From: DASZQY01 sp963843565
Lineage (GTDB): Bacteria; Pseudomonadota; Alphaproteobacteria; Rhizobiales; Kaistiaceae
Length of the DNA: 64,000 bases
Assembly (NCBI GenBank): GCA_963843565.1
Contig: CAWJKY010000003.1
Location: 1,612,001-1,676,000 of the forward strand
Direction: 5' to 3'
The position numbers and the translations under genes are program-made. Position 1 is the first letter of the stretch, and every line of letters starts with the position of its first letter. Below are positions 28,157 through 37,523 of this stretch, piece by piece. The notes below the pieces were generated by a model. It saw only the letters and a list, made by a program, of their open reading frames with translations. It had not been told where the DNA came from and ran no database searches.

Positions 28157-29460
28157 CGCGGGCCCCGGTTGAGGCGGATCGAGACGGAGCGGGCGTGGGC
28201 GCCGAGCCCCTCGGCTTCGGCGAGGGTGACGGCGGCCGGCGCCAGGGCGGCAAGCTGATCGGGACCGAGCTTCAGGAGCGAGGTGCGCTTCAGGAAATCG
28301 AACACCGACAGGCCCGAGGAAAAGCGCGCCGAGCGCGCCGTCGGCAAGACATGGTTGGGGCCGCCGACATAATCGCCGATGGCTTCCGGCGTGTAGCGCC
28401 CCAGGAACACGGCGCCGGCGTTGCGCACCCTGGGAAGCAGCGCCTCCGGATCGGCGACGGCCAGTTCAAGATGTTCGGGCGCGATGCGATTGGCGAGCGT
28501 CATGGCACCGGCCAGCGATTTCACCACGACGATCGCGCCGAAATCGCGCCAGCTCGCCCCGGCGGTATCGCCGCGCGGCATGGTCCTGAGCTGCCGGTCG
28601 ACGGCGTCGGCGACGCGGTCGGCAAGGTCCGGCGAGGTGGTGATGAGGATCGACTGGGCGGCGGCGTCGTGCTCGGCCTGGGCGAGCAGGTCGGCGGCGA
28701 TCCAGTCGGGATCGTTCTCGGCGTCGGCGACGATCAGCACCTCGGACGGCCCGGCGATCAGGTCGATGCCGACAGTGCCGAAGACCAGCCGCTTGGCGGC
28801 GGCGACGTAGGCGTTGCCCGGGCCGACGATCTTGACGACCGGGCTGATCGTCTCGGTGCCGTAGGCGAGCGCGGCGACCGCCTGGGCCCCGCCGACGCGG
28901 TAGATCTCGTCGACGCCGCCAACCCGGGCGGCGGCGAGCACCAGCGGATTGACCTCGCCACCCGGCGTCGGCGTCACCATGACGATGCGCTCGACCCCGG
29001 CGATCTTTGCCGGCAGCGCGTTCATCAGCACCGAGCTCGGATAGGCGGCGATGCCGCCGGGCACGTAGAGACCGACCGACTCGAGCGCCGTCCAGCGCAT
29101 GCCGAGTTCGACGCCGGCGGTGTCGGTGTAGCGGTCGTCGGCGGGAATCTGGCGCCGGTGGAAGGCCTCGATGCGGTCGCGGGCGGCGAGCAGCGCGGCG
29201 CGCTGGTCGGCAGGCACCAACTCTTCGGCGATGGCGAGTTCGGTCTCGCCAAAGCGGATGGTGTCGGGGGAAAGGGTGAGGCGGTCGAAACGCTCGGTGT
29301 ATTCGATCAGCGCCGTATCGCCGCGGGCGCGGACGTCGCTGACGATGTTGCGGGCGACCGTATCGACGTCCTCGGACGCCTCACGCTTGGCGCCAAGCAA
29401 CGCCTGGAAGCGCGCCTCGAAATCCTCGTCGCTTTCGGAAAATCGCACCGCCACGGTCAA
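28153..29460 (-). CDS. hisD: Histidinol dehydrogenase
   Basis: 435 residues, the usual length. The enzyme performs the last two oxidations of histidine synthesis with NAD. Landmarks are GLYVPGGIAAYPSSVLM, KIVGPGNAYVAAAKRLVFG, DLIAGPSEVLIVAD, the zinc-site segment DLLAQAEHDAAAQS and the catalytic APEHLELA with the Glu-His pair. The gene lies between DUF2948 (27 bp upstream) and UPF0262 (4-bp overlap), an order widespread in alphaproteobacteria. Confidence 0.97.
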   Translation of the reverse strand: MTVAVRFSESDEDFEARFQALLGAKREASEDVDTVARNIVSDVRARGDTALIEYTERFDRLTLSPDTIRFGETELAIAEELVPADQRAALLAARDRIEAFHRRQIPADDRYTDTAGVELGMRWTALESVGLYVPGGIAAYPSSVLMNALPAKIAGVERIVMVTPTPGGEVNPLVLAAARVGGVDEIYRVGGAQAVAALAYGTETISPVVKIVGPGNAYVAAAKRLVFGTVGIDLIAGPSEVLIVADAENDPDWIAADLLAQAEHDAAAQSILITTSPDLADRVADAVDRQLRTMPRGDTAGASWRDFGAIVVVKSLAGAMTLANRIAPEHLELAVADPEALLPRVRNAGAVFLGRYTPEAIGDYVGGPNHVLPTARSARFSSGLSVFDFLKRTSLLKLGPDQLAALAPAAVTLAEAEGLGAHARSVSIRLNRGPR

Positions 29461-29487
29461 CTCTCTCCGCCCGGCGGCGTCTATACC

Positions 29488-29952
29488 TCAGACGCCGGCG
29501 CTCGTCTCGCCTTCGATGGCATGGTGCGGCCGGGCGCTGGTCGCCCAGGCGGCGCCGAGGTCGGCAAGGCGCGCCTCGATCACCTCGACGTCGAGCTCGA
29601 CCATGGCGCCACCGGCGAAGATCAGCACGATCTGGCCGGCCGGGGCCTCGGTGGCGGCAAAGCTGACGGCGAGAAGCTCAAGGACGGAATCGGGCTGGTT
29701 GCGGTCGAGGCCGGCGGTGCGCACGCGCATCACGCGGTCGAAGGTCAGGGCGGCGCGACGACGCTCATGATCGCGGCGGCGACCGTCCTCCTTCTCCCAG
29801 GTGAAACGGTTCATGGCGGCCGCGAACCGGTTTTCCCTGGGCAGGTAAATGAGGTCGGCGACCTTGAGGACGGCGTCCTGAACGTAGGCGGAAAGGACCG
29901 ACAGGTCCTCCTCGTCGACGGCGGCAAGACGCAGGAGTTCAGGCTCTTTCAT
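29488..29952 (-). CDS. DUF2948 family protein
   Basis: 154 residues. The conserved core LRLAAVDEEDLSVLSAYVQDA, AAMNRFTWEKEDG and LIFAGGAMVELDVEVIEARL fits DUF2948 (PF11164), an alphaproteobacterial family of unknown function encoded beside murA and hisD. The start is placed at MKEPELLRL; the 13 upstream codons in the open frame are arginine-rich and unlikely to be coding. Confidence 0.9.
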   Translation of the reverse strand: MKEPELLRLAAVDEEDLSVLSAYVQDAVLKVADLIYLPRENRFAAAMNRFTWEKEDGRRRDHERRRAALTFDRVMRVRTAGLDRNQPDSVLELLAVSFAATEAPAGQIVLIFAGGAMVELDVEVIEARLADLGAAWATSARPHHAIEGETSAGV

Positions 29953-29994
29953 GACGAACCAACAGGTAGTGTGCCGGCGGCGCCGACGCAAGGC

Positions 29995-30834
29995 TCAGGG
30001 GCCGGCCAGAAGGGTTTCCGCCGTGCGCGCAACCGCGAGGCTCCCGGCGGTCTGGCTGTCGTCGTCGCCATCCTCGACGTGCCAGCAGGCCGAAAGCACC
30101 ATCTGGCCGAAGGCCCAGCCGAGAATGCGCCTGCGATCGAGGCCGAGGCGCTCGGCATAGATGGCGACCCGGCGGGCCATGATGGCGGGGTCGGTCTGCA
30201 TCGGGAAGAGGCTGGCGGGATTGCCAAGCGCCATCGCCACCTCGAAGGCGGCGTCGCCGACGATCCCCTTCGGGTCGATGACCAGCCAGCCGCGCCTGTC
30301 GTCGAGCAGGACGTTGGTGTGGTGCAGGTCGCCGTGCAGGAAGAAACGCTCCGGCGTGTCGCGGCAAAGATCGCGGAACGTCGCCTCGCCCCGGTCGAGC
30401 AGCCTTTCGGTGAGCACCGGGTGGGCGCCGCGGGCCCGCTGGCGGGTGAAACCTTCGGCCCACACCTCGGTGGTCGGCCAGTCGCCGGGTGGCGGCTCGG
30501 GCCGGCGAAGCGCCAGCATCGCATCGGCGAGGATCGCCGTGGCGGCATCGTCGTTGCCGGCGGCGGTCAGGCTTTCTAGCGGCGTTCCCGGAACGGCGCG
30601 CTCGAGCAGCGACACCCGCGCCTCCCATTCGAGCAGGCGGACGGCGCCGGCGCCGTCCCAGAGACGCAGCGCGGCGGGCGAACGCGCCTCGTCGCTCCGC
30701 TGATTGACGATCTTGAGAACCGCCGGCTCAGCGCCGCGCCGCACGAAGGCGACGGTGCTGCTCGGCGTTTCGAGAACGTCGCCGTTCGGCGTGAGGCCCC
30801 AGCGGTCGCACCACGGCCCGATGTCGTCGGCCAA
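29995..30834 (-). CDS. Aminoglycoside/hydroxyurea kinase family protein, APH(6)-like
   Basis: 279 residues with the kinase-like fold of PF04655 (streptomycin 6-phosphotransferase and hydroxyurea kinase). The catalytic loop is HGDLHHTN (167-174) and the metal-binding segment is VIDPKGIVGDAAFE (185-198). The family phosphorylates streptomycin or small hydroxylated compounds; many chromosomal members have unknown physiological substrates. It abuts murA with no gap and lies 42 bp before DUF2948, apparently inserted into an otherwise conserved murA-DUF2948-hisD order. Resistance cannot be claimed from sequence. Confidence 0.85.
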   Translation of the reverse strand: MADDIGPWCDRWGLTPNGDVLETPSSTVAFVRRGAEPAVLKIVNQRSDEARSPAALRLWDGAGAVRLLEWEARVSLLERAVPGTPLESLTAAGNDDAATAILADAMLALRRPEPPPGDWPTTEVWAEGFTRQRARGAHPVLTERLLDRGEATFRDLCRDTPERFFLHGDLHHTNVLLDDRRGWLVIDPKGIVGDAAFEVAMALGNPASLFPMQTDPAIMARRVAIYAERLGLDRRRILGWAFGQMVLSACWHVEDGDDDSQTAGSLAVARTAETLLAGP

Positions 30835-32124
<1,290 letters not shown>

Positions 32125-32232
32125 GTCGCCCCCTGCCCTTGTGGCGGGCCCGGGTGGCGCCCGCCGATCGGGCAAGGCTCTAGCCCAGGAATGGGGCCTC
32201 CACAAGGAAGGGCCGGGGCAGCTTCCGGGCGC

Positions 32233-32394
32233 TTATCGGGCCTTGTCGGGCGCGGCGGGCGGCGCTTTGGGCGGGGCGGCGCCGGCAGCCTTGCGGCGCT
32301 TGAGGTTGGCGCGGAGCGCGGCGGCGAGGCGCGCCTCGCGGGCAGAGCGCCGGTCGGTCCTGGCGGGGGGCGGCGGTTTGGTCTGGTCGGCCAT
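32233..32394 (-). CDS. Small basic hypothetical protein upstream of murA
   Basis: 53 residues, starting MADQTKPPPPART and rich in Arg, Ala and Lys, with a helical core REARLAAALRANLKRRKAAG and a Pro/Ala tail. I recognise no named family, but short basic proteins of this appearance (ALRENLKRRK-type core) are commonly annotated beside murA in alphaproteobacteria. It may be nucleic-acid binding. It is separated from murA by 108 bp. Confidence 0.5.
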   Translation of the reverse strand: MADQTKPPPPARTDRRSAREARLAAALRANLKRRKAAGAAPPKAPPAAPDKAR

Positions 32395-32454
32395 CGGGCA
32401 CGGGTCTTTATCGGGGTCGGGCGATTCTAGCTTTCGGGCGGCCGGGGGCAACCA

Positions 32455-32504
32455 CCCCCTCCCGAGATGCCTTCGGCATTTCGACCTCCCCTCAAGGGGG
32501 AGGT
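32455..32504. repeat. Two-hairpin intergenic repeat, copy 1
   Basis: An imperfect short hairpin (GAGATGCC, TTC, GGCATTTC) is followed by ACCTCCCC/GGGGAGGT (32484-32491 with 32497-32504). The same layout and much of the same sequence recur at 57881-57923 and 63869-63922. It looks like a dispersed REP-type element; here it lies between the small basic gene and the epimerase gene. Confidence 0.7.
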
Positions 32505-32595
32505 TGGGCACGCGTCGTCGTTCTCGCGAGTGAACCCACTCCGAGTTTCGGTTCGCGTCCTTCTTTCTTTTCGGGCGTTGCACACCCGAGCGCTT

Positions 32596-33540
32596 CTACC
32601 CCCGCAGCCCGGCGGGCATGGACGTTTGCCGCCAGGCAAGGGTCCTGGCGATGCCGTCGCTGAACGATGTCGCCGGTTGCCAGCCCAACTGCTGGCGCGC
32701 CCGTTCGACGGAGAGGATCGAAACCGGCACGTCGGCCTTGCGGCCGGGCTCGAACTTCAGGTCCATCTTCCTGCCGGTCTGCGCCTCGACCTCGGCGATC
32801 ACCTGACGGACGGACAGCCCCGTGCCGGAACCGACGTTGAATATCCTCCCCTCGCTGTCCTGGACGATCGCGGCGATGGTCGCCTCGACCGCATCGGCGA
32901 CATAGAGGAAGTCGCGCACCACCTTGCCGTCGCCCCAGATGGTCATCGGCTCGTGGCCGAGGGCGCGCTGGATAAGGACGGGCACGATGCCGAGAGCGCC
33001 GGGGACGTGGTGGGGCCCGTAAAGATTGGCGAAACGCAGGACGCGATAGTCGAGGCCGTCGACGTGGCAGAAGATGGCGAGATATTTCTCGATGGCGAGC
33101 TTGCAAACGCCGTAGCCGACGAGCGGATCGGTTGGGGCGGTCTCCGGAATCGGAACGTGATCCTGCCGGCCGTAGATCGTCCCGCCCGACGAAGCATAGA
33201 TGAAGCGCTTCACGCCGGCGTCGCGGGCAAGACGCATCAGCTCGATCGCCGGCAGCAGATTGTCGCGAAGATCGCCTTCCATATCGGCGTTGGAGCCCGC
33301 CGGGGTCGAGGAATGAACGAGGTGCACGAGCACATCGAAACCGGCGAGCAGGCCGGCGAAGCGGGGCGGATCGGGATAATCGCCCTGGTGCCACTCGACA
33401 CCGGCGAGCGCCGCTTCCGACAGGCGGCTGCGGCCAAAGGCGGCGACGCGATGGCCGCGGGCGACCAGCGCCTGACAGAGATTCGTGCCGATGAAGCCGC
33501 CGCCGCCGAGGACGAAGCACGATGGCGTTGCGAGGCTCAT
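32596..33540 (-). CDS. NAD-dependent epimerase/dehydratase (UDP-sugar 4-epimerase-like)
   Basis: 314 residues of the extended short-chain dehydrogenase family. The NAD-binding motif is GGGGFIGTNL (12-21), a Ser-rich catalytic turn IYASSGGTIYG follows, and the Tyr-Lys pair is in YGVCKLAIEKYL. The C-terminal half resembles sugar-nucleotide epimerases (RDFLYVADAV, FNVGSGTGLSV). It probably supplies an activated sugar for the glycosyltransferase encoded next to it (43 bp away, same strand). Exact sugar specificity is unknown. Confidence 0.88.
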   Translation of the reverse strand: MSLATPSCFVLGGGGFIGTNLCQALVARGHRVAAFGRSRLSEAALAGVEWHQGDYPDPPRFAGLLAGFDVLVHLVHSSTPAGSNADMEGDLRDNLLPAIELMRLARDAGVKRFIYASSGGTIYGRQDHVPIPETAPTDPLVGYGVCKLAIEKYLAIFCHVDGLDYRVLRFANLYGPHHVPGALGIVPVLIQRALGHEPMTIWGDGKVVRDFLYVADAVEATIAAIVQDSEGRIFNVGSGTGLSVRQVIAEVEAQTGRKMDLKFEPGRKADVPVSILSVERARQQLGWQPATSFSDGIARTLAWRQTSMPAGLRG

Positions 33541-33583
33541 GGGTGCACCCTTGGCGCCATCTTCAGCCCCTCCCCCGGCGCGT

Positions 33584-36160
33584 CTAGCGCGTCAGACCGG
33601 GAACATACGTTGTCGCGTAGCGGAAGCCACGGTCAACGGCAACCAGAGCCGTCAACCGCTCGAGGGCGTGGAGGAACGTCCCGTCGTAGGGCAGCGGCTC
33701 GTCCGGGTAGTCATACCAGCCGAGATTGAGCGCGAAGAACGGCTCAAACGCGGCGGGCCGCGCCCAGAACATCATGCCCAAGGGGAAGTCGAGATTGTCT
33801 GGCAGATCGCCCGCCAGGCCGAGGCGGGGCGCCAGTTCACGGGCGACGTCGTAGTTCCGCCCCCAGGTCATCAGGTTCGGGTCCTCCGGGAACACGAGAC
33901 CGAGGCGTGGATCGGCCATGAAGGCGGCGACGACGCGATCCGCCATGCGCGTCTCGGCAGAACCGAGAAGGTTCTGCCACAGGAAATCGCGCCAGCGGGC
34001 CCCGACCGCGGCGCCACCGTGGGTCTCCGAGTCGCTGCGCTTGCCGTGGAGGTGGCCGATGAGATCGTAGGTGCGCAGACGATCCCGGATCGCGGTGAGC
34101 AGCGGCGCGAAGTTCCTGCCCCGGTTGGCGACAAGCAGAACCTCGGCGCTGCCGCGATCGTAACCGGCAAGAAGCTCCGCCGCCTCGTGGCTGGCGGCAG
34201 CGCTGGTGACCGAGACGAACAGGTCGCAGCGCAACTTGTTGGCGGCGAGGCGCTCGAGGAAATCCGGCAACAGGTCGATGTAGTGGAAATGTCCGTGGAC
34301 GGCGATGCGCGGCTGGTTCGTGCCGGCGGTGGGGATCGGCGCGTCGGCGCGCAGCACATCGTGCTTCCACGGGCCATCGGGGAAGCCGTCCGCGATGTAG
34401 TCGACGAGCGGATCGCGAAGCGGTGCCTCCGATTCGCGCCGCTTTGCCTCGGCATGAACGATGGGATGAAAGCCCGGGAACGGACGACGCAGCGCGGCGC
34501 TGAGGTAGCGCGGCGGCTGGCCGGTGAGGATCGCGGACTGGACGAGATAGTGGCGGATCGCCTCGTCGCGGGGCATTCCCGGCTCGTCCGGCGGGGCGTA
34601 GAACCGCTCGTCGAAGGCGGGCGAGGCGAAGAGCGTCTCCGTATCGGTGCTAACGGCGGCGAAGCGCCGGGCGTGGGCTTCGCCGCGGGCGATCAGCTGC
34701 TGCGTATATTCGGCGAAGTCGAAGTGCGCCGCCGCGAACGGCTTCATGGCGCCGGCGAGCGTCTTGCCCCGGCCGGGGTCGTTTGCCATGCGGACGATCG
34801 CCTGCGCGGCGCCCCAGTCGTCGGCGTAGGGAACGACGAGCTCGCTCAACTCGGCGTCGGCGGCGAGCAGATCGGCGATGCCGCCGGCGTCGGCGAAGCA
34901 GAGGATGGGGACGCCCGCGAACGCGGCGTCGATGGCGACGTTCGGCATCGGATCGAGGCGCGAGGAGAGAAACAGCATGTCGGCGGCGTCGTAGACCGGA
35001 CCGGTGTCCTCGACCGCGGGCACGAACTCGACCACGTCGGAGAGCCCGGAGCGCCGCACCTGCTCCGCCAGCATGCCGCAATAAATGTCGCTGTCCGGCT
35101 TGAAGCCGCCGCCGACCCAGCAGAAGCGGACCTTGAGGTCGGGCGCGATGCGGCGCACGTGGGCGGCGGCTGCCAGGAAGAACTCCACCCCCTTGCGGAC
35201 TTCGATGAAGCCCATGCCGACCACGACGAAGCTGTCGGCCGCGGCTTCCGGGCGCACGCGCGTGGCGATGTCGCGGCTGCGCCGCGCCTCGTCTTCGGGC
35301 GAAAGCTGCCGCCGGGGAACCTCGCAGCGGCCCTGGGGAAGCACCGTGCATTGGCGCGCCGTGCAGATGAAGCGCTCCTGCTGCGTCCACTCGCGCTGCA
35401 TGCGGCTGGCGAAGACGACCTCCGCCGCCCAGTGATAGGCAACATCGACGCGCTCGCCGACGGAAAAGCCGCGCGGGAATTCGTGCACGAGGACGATCGA
35501 GGGAACGAGAGCGCGGGCCAGCTCGGGAAGGGGAAAGCGCGCCGCCGTGCTGTTCACGATGGCGAACTTCGGCTTGTAGTGCCGGACGAGCGCGCGCGCC
35601 ATTTCGCTGCCGGCGGCATAGTCCCAGGCGATGTGCTTCGCACCGGGATCGACGACGACGACATTGGGAATGCCGGCGAAATTCTCGAGGAGCTCACCGC
35701 CGTTGAGGAGCACGACGACGACGTTGAAATCGCGGTTCAGCGTGCGCGCAAGATTCCAGCCGATGATCGGCGCGCCGGTGCGGCTGGCGTCGTGGACCAG
35801 AAGCAGGATCGTCTCGCGGTCCGGGTCGAGGCCCTCCTTCGGGAATTTGGGATCGGCGCTCGCCTGCATCGGCACGCGGCCTTCGGCGCGGCCATGCCGG
35901 ATGTAGTGCACCAGCGCCGACATCGAGGCACGCACGTCCGGATATGTCGCGAAATAGTAGGCCGGGTCGAACAGCAGCGACGGCCGATAACCCTTGTTCT
36001 CGCCGATGATGAGGTAATGCCGGATGAGATCGATGCCGGGCGGCAGCAACTCCTTGCCGATCGCCATGGCGCTGAGGCGATAGACGGATTCGTCGAAGAG
36101 GCCGCTGGCGCGGATGGTCTCGACGTTCTTCAGAATATCCTGCGGCGAAGACGTGGCCAT
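33584..36160 (-). CDS. Large glycosyltransferase: GT4 domain fused to a rhamnan-synthesis RgpF-like domain
   Basis: 858 residues, probably cytoplasmic. Two short modules at the N-terminus (about 20-60 and 63-98) share a pattern of FD-x-YY, HY and G-x-x-GR-x-P. A GT-B domain follows (about 115-460), with VVGMGFIEVRKGVEFF and the donor-binding DPMPNVAIDAAFAGVPILCF. A third module of the same pattern (FDERFYAPPDE ... AIRHYL) sits near 490-525. The rest (about 570-850) resembles RgpF, with HFHYIDLLPDFLERL, GRNFAPLLTAIRDRL and HLHGKRS. The start MATSSPQD is chosen because the longer frame is Ser/Ala-rich shadow sequence. It likely builds a cell-surface polysaccharide with the epimerase and FkbM neighbours. 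Confidence 0.85.
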   Translation of the reverse strand: MATSSPQDILKNVETIRASGLFDESVYRLSAMAIGKELLPPGIDLIRHYLIIGENKGYRPSLLFDPAYYFATYPDVRASMSALVHYIRHGRAEGRVPMQASADPKFPKEGLDPDRETILLLVHDASRTGAPIIGWNLARTLNRDFNVVVVLLNGGELLENFAGIPNVVVVDPGAKHIAWDYAAGSEMARALVRHYKPKFAIVNSTAARFPLPELARALVPSIVLVHEFPRGFSVGERVDVAYHWAAEVVFASRMQREWTQQERFICTARQCTVLPQGRCEVPRRQLSPEDEARRSRDIATRVRPEAAADSFVVVGMGFIEVRKGVEFFLAAAAHVRRIAPDLKVRFCWVGGGFKPDSDIYCGMLAEQVRRSGLSDVVEFVPAVEDTGPVYDAADMLFLSSRLDPMPNVAIDAAFAGVPILCFADAGGIADLLAADAELSELVVPYADDWGAAQAIVRMANDPGRGKTLAGAMKPFAAAHFDFAEYTQQLIARGEAHARRFAAVSTDTETLFASPAFDERFYAPPDEPGMPRDEAIRHYLVQSAILTGQPPRYLSAALRRPFPGFHPIVHAEAKRRESEAPLRDPLVDYIADGFPDGPWKHDVLRADAPIPTAGTNQPRIAVHGHFHYIDLLPDFLERLAANKLRCDLFVSVTSAAASHEAAELLAGYDRGSAEVLLVANRGRNFAPLLTAIRDRLRTYDLIGHLHGKRSDSETHGGAAVGARWRDFLWQNLLGSAETRMADRVVAAFMADPRLGLVFPEDPNLMTWGRNYDVARELAPRLGLAGDLPDNLDFPLGMMFWARPAAFEPFFALNLGWYDYPDEPLPYDGTFLHALERLTALVAVDRGFRYATTYVPGLTR

Positions 36161-36164
36161 CGCG

Positions 36165-36911
36165 TCACATCGCGCGCTGGAACGCGTGGACGTTGCCGCT
36201 GGCGCTGACGACGTGCTGCAGCCCCTGGCGCTCGATGGCGCCGGTGACCCGGGCACACCCGTCGTCGCCGATCAGCTGGGGATGAAGCTCCACGACGAGG
36301 ACGCGCACGGACGAAAGATCGGCACCGTCGAACAGACCGAGTTCGGCGCCCTCGACGTCGGCGACGATGACATCGGGGTTCAGCTCGGCAAGCAGGGCCG
36401 GAAGCGAGACGGCGGGAACGTCGATCTCGCGGTTGCCCTGATCGACGAGGAAGACGCTGTTGGCGAGCAGGTTCTCGGGGAGCGCGAAGCGCTGCGTACC
36501 GGCGGCGAGCGCCGCCGGATCGGCGGTGACCAGCCCCCAGCGGACGTCGACGTCGGCGGCGCCGTTGCGCGCAAGCGCGACGCCGATCTGGGGGACAAGA
36601 TCGGGATCGGCCTCGACGATGGTGTAACGGGCAACCTTGGTCGCCTTGCAGAGCGTCGCCGCGACAAACCCGAGCCCGCCGCCCAGTTCCAGAACGGCGG
36701 CGCCGGGGTGAACCAGCCGGGTGATCACCTCCGCTTCGCTGCGCTCGAAGTCGCCGGCCACGATCCAGCCGGCGACCATATCCGGCATCCCGGCGAAAAA
36801 CGGCAGCTCGACGTTCGAGTACGGGTGAACGATCCACTCGGGCGCCCGGACACGATGCGCGGCGTCTGGATGAGCGGACTCTGGCAACCTGACCTCGTAC
36901 GGAGCTTCCAC
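36165..36911 (-). CDS. FkbM family methyltransferase
   Basis: 248 residues. The SAM-binding motif I is VLELGGGLGFVAATL (about 74-88) and the acidic residue of motif II is in YTIVEADPDLV, typical of FkbM-type enzymes (Methyltransf_21) that O-methylate sugars or polyketides. It is 4 bp upstream of the glycosyltransferase gene, so methylation of the same glycan is likely. The ATG at 36911 gives a polar N-terminus; later starts are possible. Confidence 0.85.
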   Translation of the reverse strand: MEAPYEVRLPESAHPDAAHRVRAPEWIVHPYSNVELPFFAGMPDMVAGWIVAGDFERSEAEVITRLVHPGAAVLELGGGLGFVAATLCKATKVARYTIVEADPDLVPQIGVALARNGAADVDVRWGLVTADPAALAAGTQRFALPENLLANSVFLVDQGNREIDVPAVSLPALLAELNPDVIVADVEGAELGLFDGADLSSVRVLVVELHPQLIGDDGCARVTGAIERQGLQHVVSASGNVHAFQRAM

Positions 36912-37062
36912 AATGGCGGGCCGCGGCGACCGACAGCCCGGCGGGAGACGACAGGGACGGGAGATGCGCTTCCCCCGGGGTCGCGGCCGGCGGACTTTAG
37001 CGAGACCGGGAGGCCGCGGCGAGGGTGTTGTGCTGGCCGGCCCCGGAGGGGGCCTTTCAGGC

Positions 37063-37137
37063 TGGTGCTGACGGACAGGATTGAACTGTCGACCTCCCCC
37101 TTACCAAGGGGGTGCTCTACCACTGAGCTACGTCAGC
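37063..37137 (-). tRNA. tRNA-Thr (anticodon GGT)
   Basis: On the minus strand a 75-nt cloverleaf: acceptor GCTGACG/CGTCAGC, D-arm AGCTCAGTGGTAGAGC, anticodon stem CCCCC/GGGGG around TTGGTAA, T-arm AGTTCAATCCT, and encoded CCA. Anticodon GGT reads ACC and ACT. Confidence 0.96.
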
Positions 37138-37523
37138 CTAGGCGCCCGGTTCCAGGCGCGGCCTAACTGCCATAGGGGCCGGCGCGGTTCAAGCGCTGTG
37201 GTCGGCGGCCCAACGGCAGATTCGCGTGAAAGCCGCCCCACCGAATAGCGACCAAGCGAGCAGCGCTGGGAACGCCCTTCTGACGACGCGCAGCTTGCCG
37301 CGCTCCACCCCTTCGACGCCGCGGGCAACCGGCTAGCGTGAGGTGCGGCGGGACGCCTAACTGCTTTGGGTCAGCTAGGTAGTGGGTCTTCAGAGTGACC
37401 CACTACCGTCAGCTACTCAAGATTGCGCGAGTTTCAATTTGCGCGTAACCTAAGGGTGTATTCAGCAGGTACCGATCCGAGGAGAGGCCCAGGATTCGGC
37501 ACCGGTGCGTTGGGTTTCCGCGC
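37138..37523. other. 386-bp non-coding stretch after tRNA-Thr
   Basis: No supported gene. Its base composition is less GC-biased than the flanks. It contains an 11-bp inverted repeat flanked by 8-bp direct repeats (37370-37415, listed separately) and probably the promoters of tRNA-Thr (leftward) and the lipoprotein gene (rightward). No integrase or tRNA fragment was found. Confidence 0.6.
37370..37415. repeat. Inverted-repeat unit flanked by 8-bp direct repeats
   Basis: Directly visible: GTCAGCTA at 37370-37377 and again at 37408-37415, exactly bracketing GGTAGTGGGTC (37378-37388), an 8-nt spacer and its perfect complement (37397-37407). The shape is that of a tiny element with a target-site duplication, or of a site-specific recombination or protein-binding site. 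Confidence 0.75.

Noticed and set aside
33485..36208. 907-codon plus-strand open frame opposite the glycosyltransferase
   Set aside because: The minus-strand frame has GT4 and RgpF motifs; the plus-strand frame has none.
37063..37523. Genomic-island boundary at tRNA-Thr
   Set aside because: No integrase, no duplicated tRNA 3' end and no mobile genes were found; only the small inverted-repeat unit is unusual.
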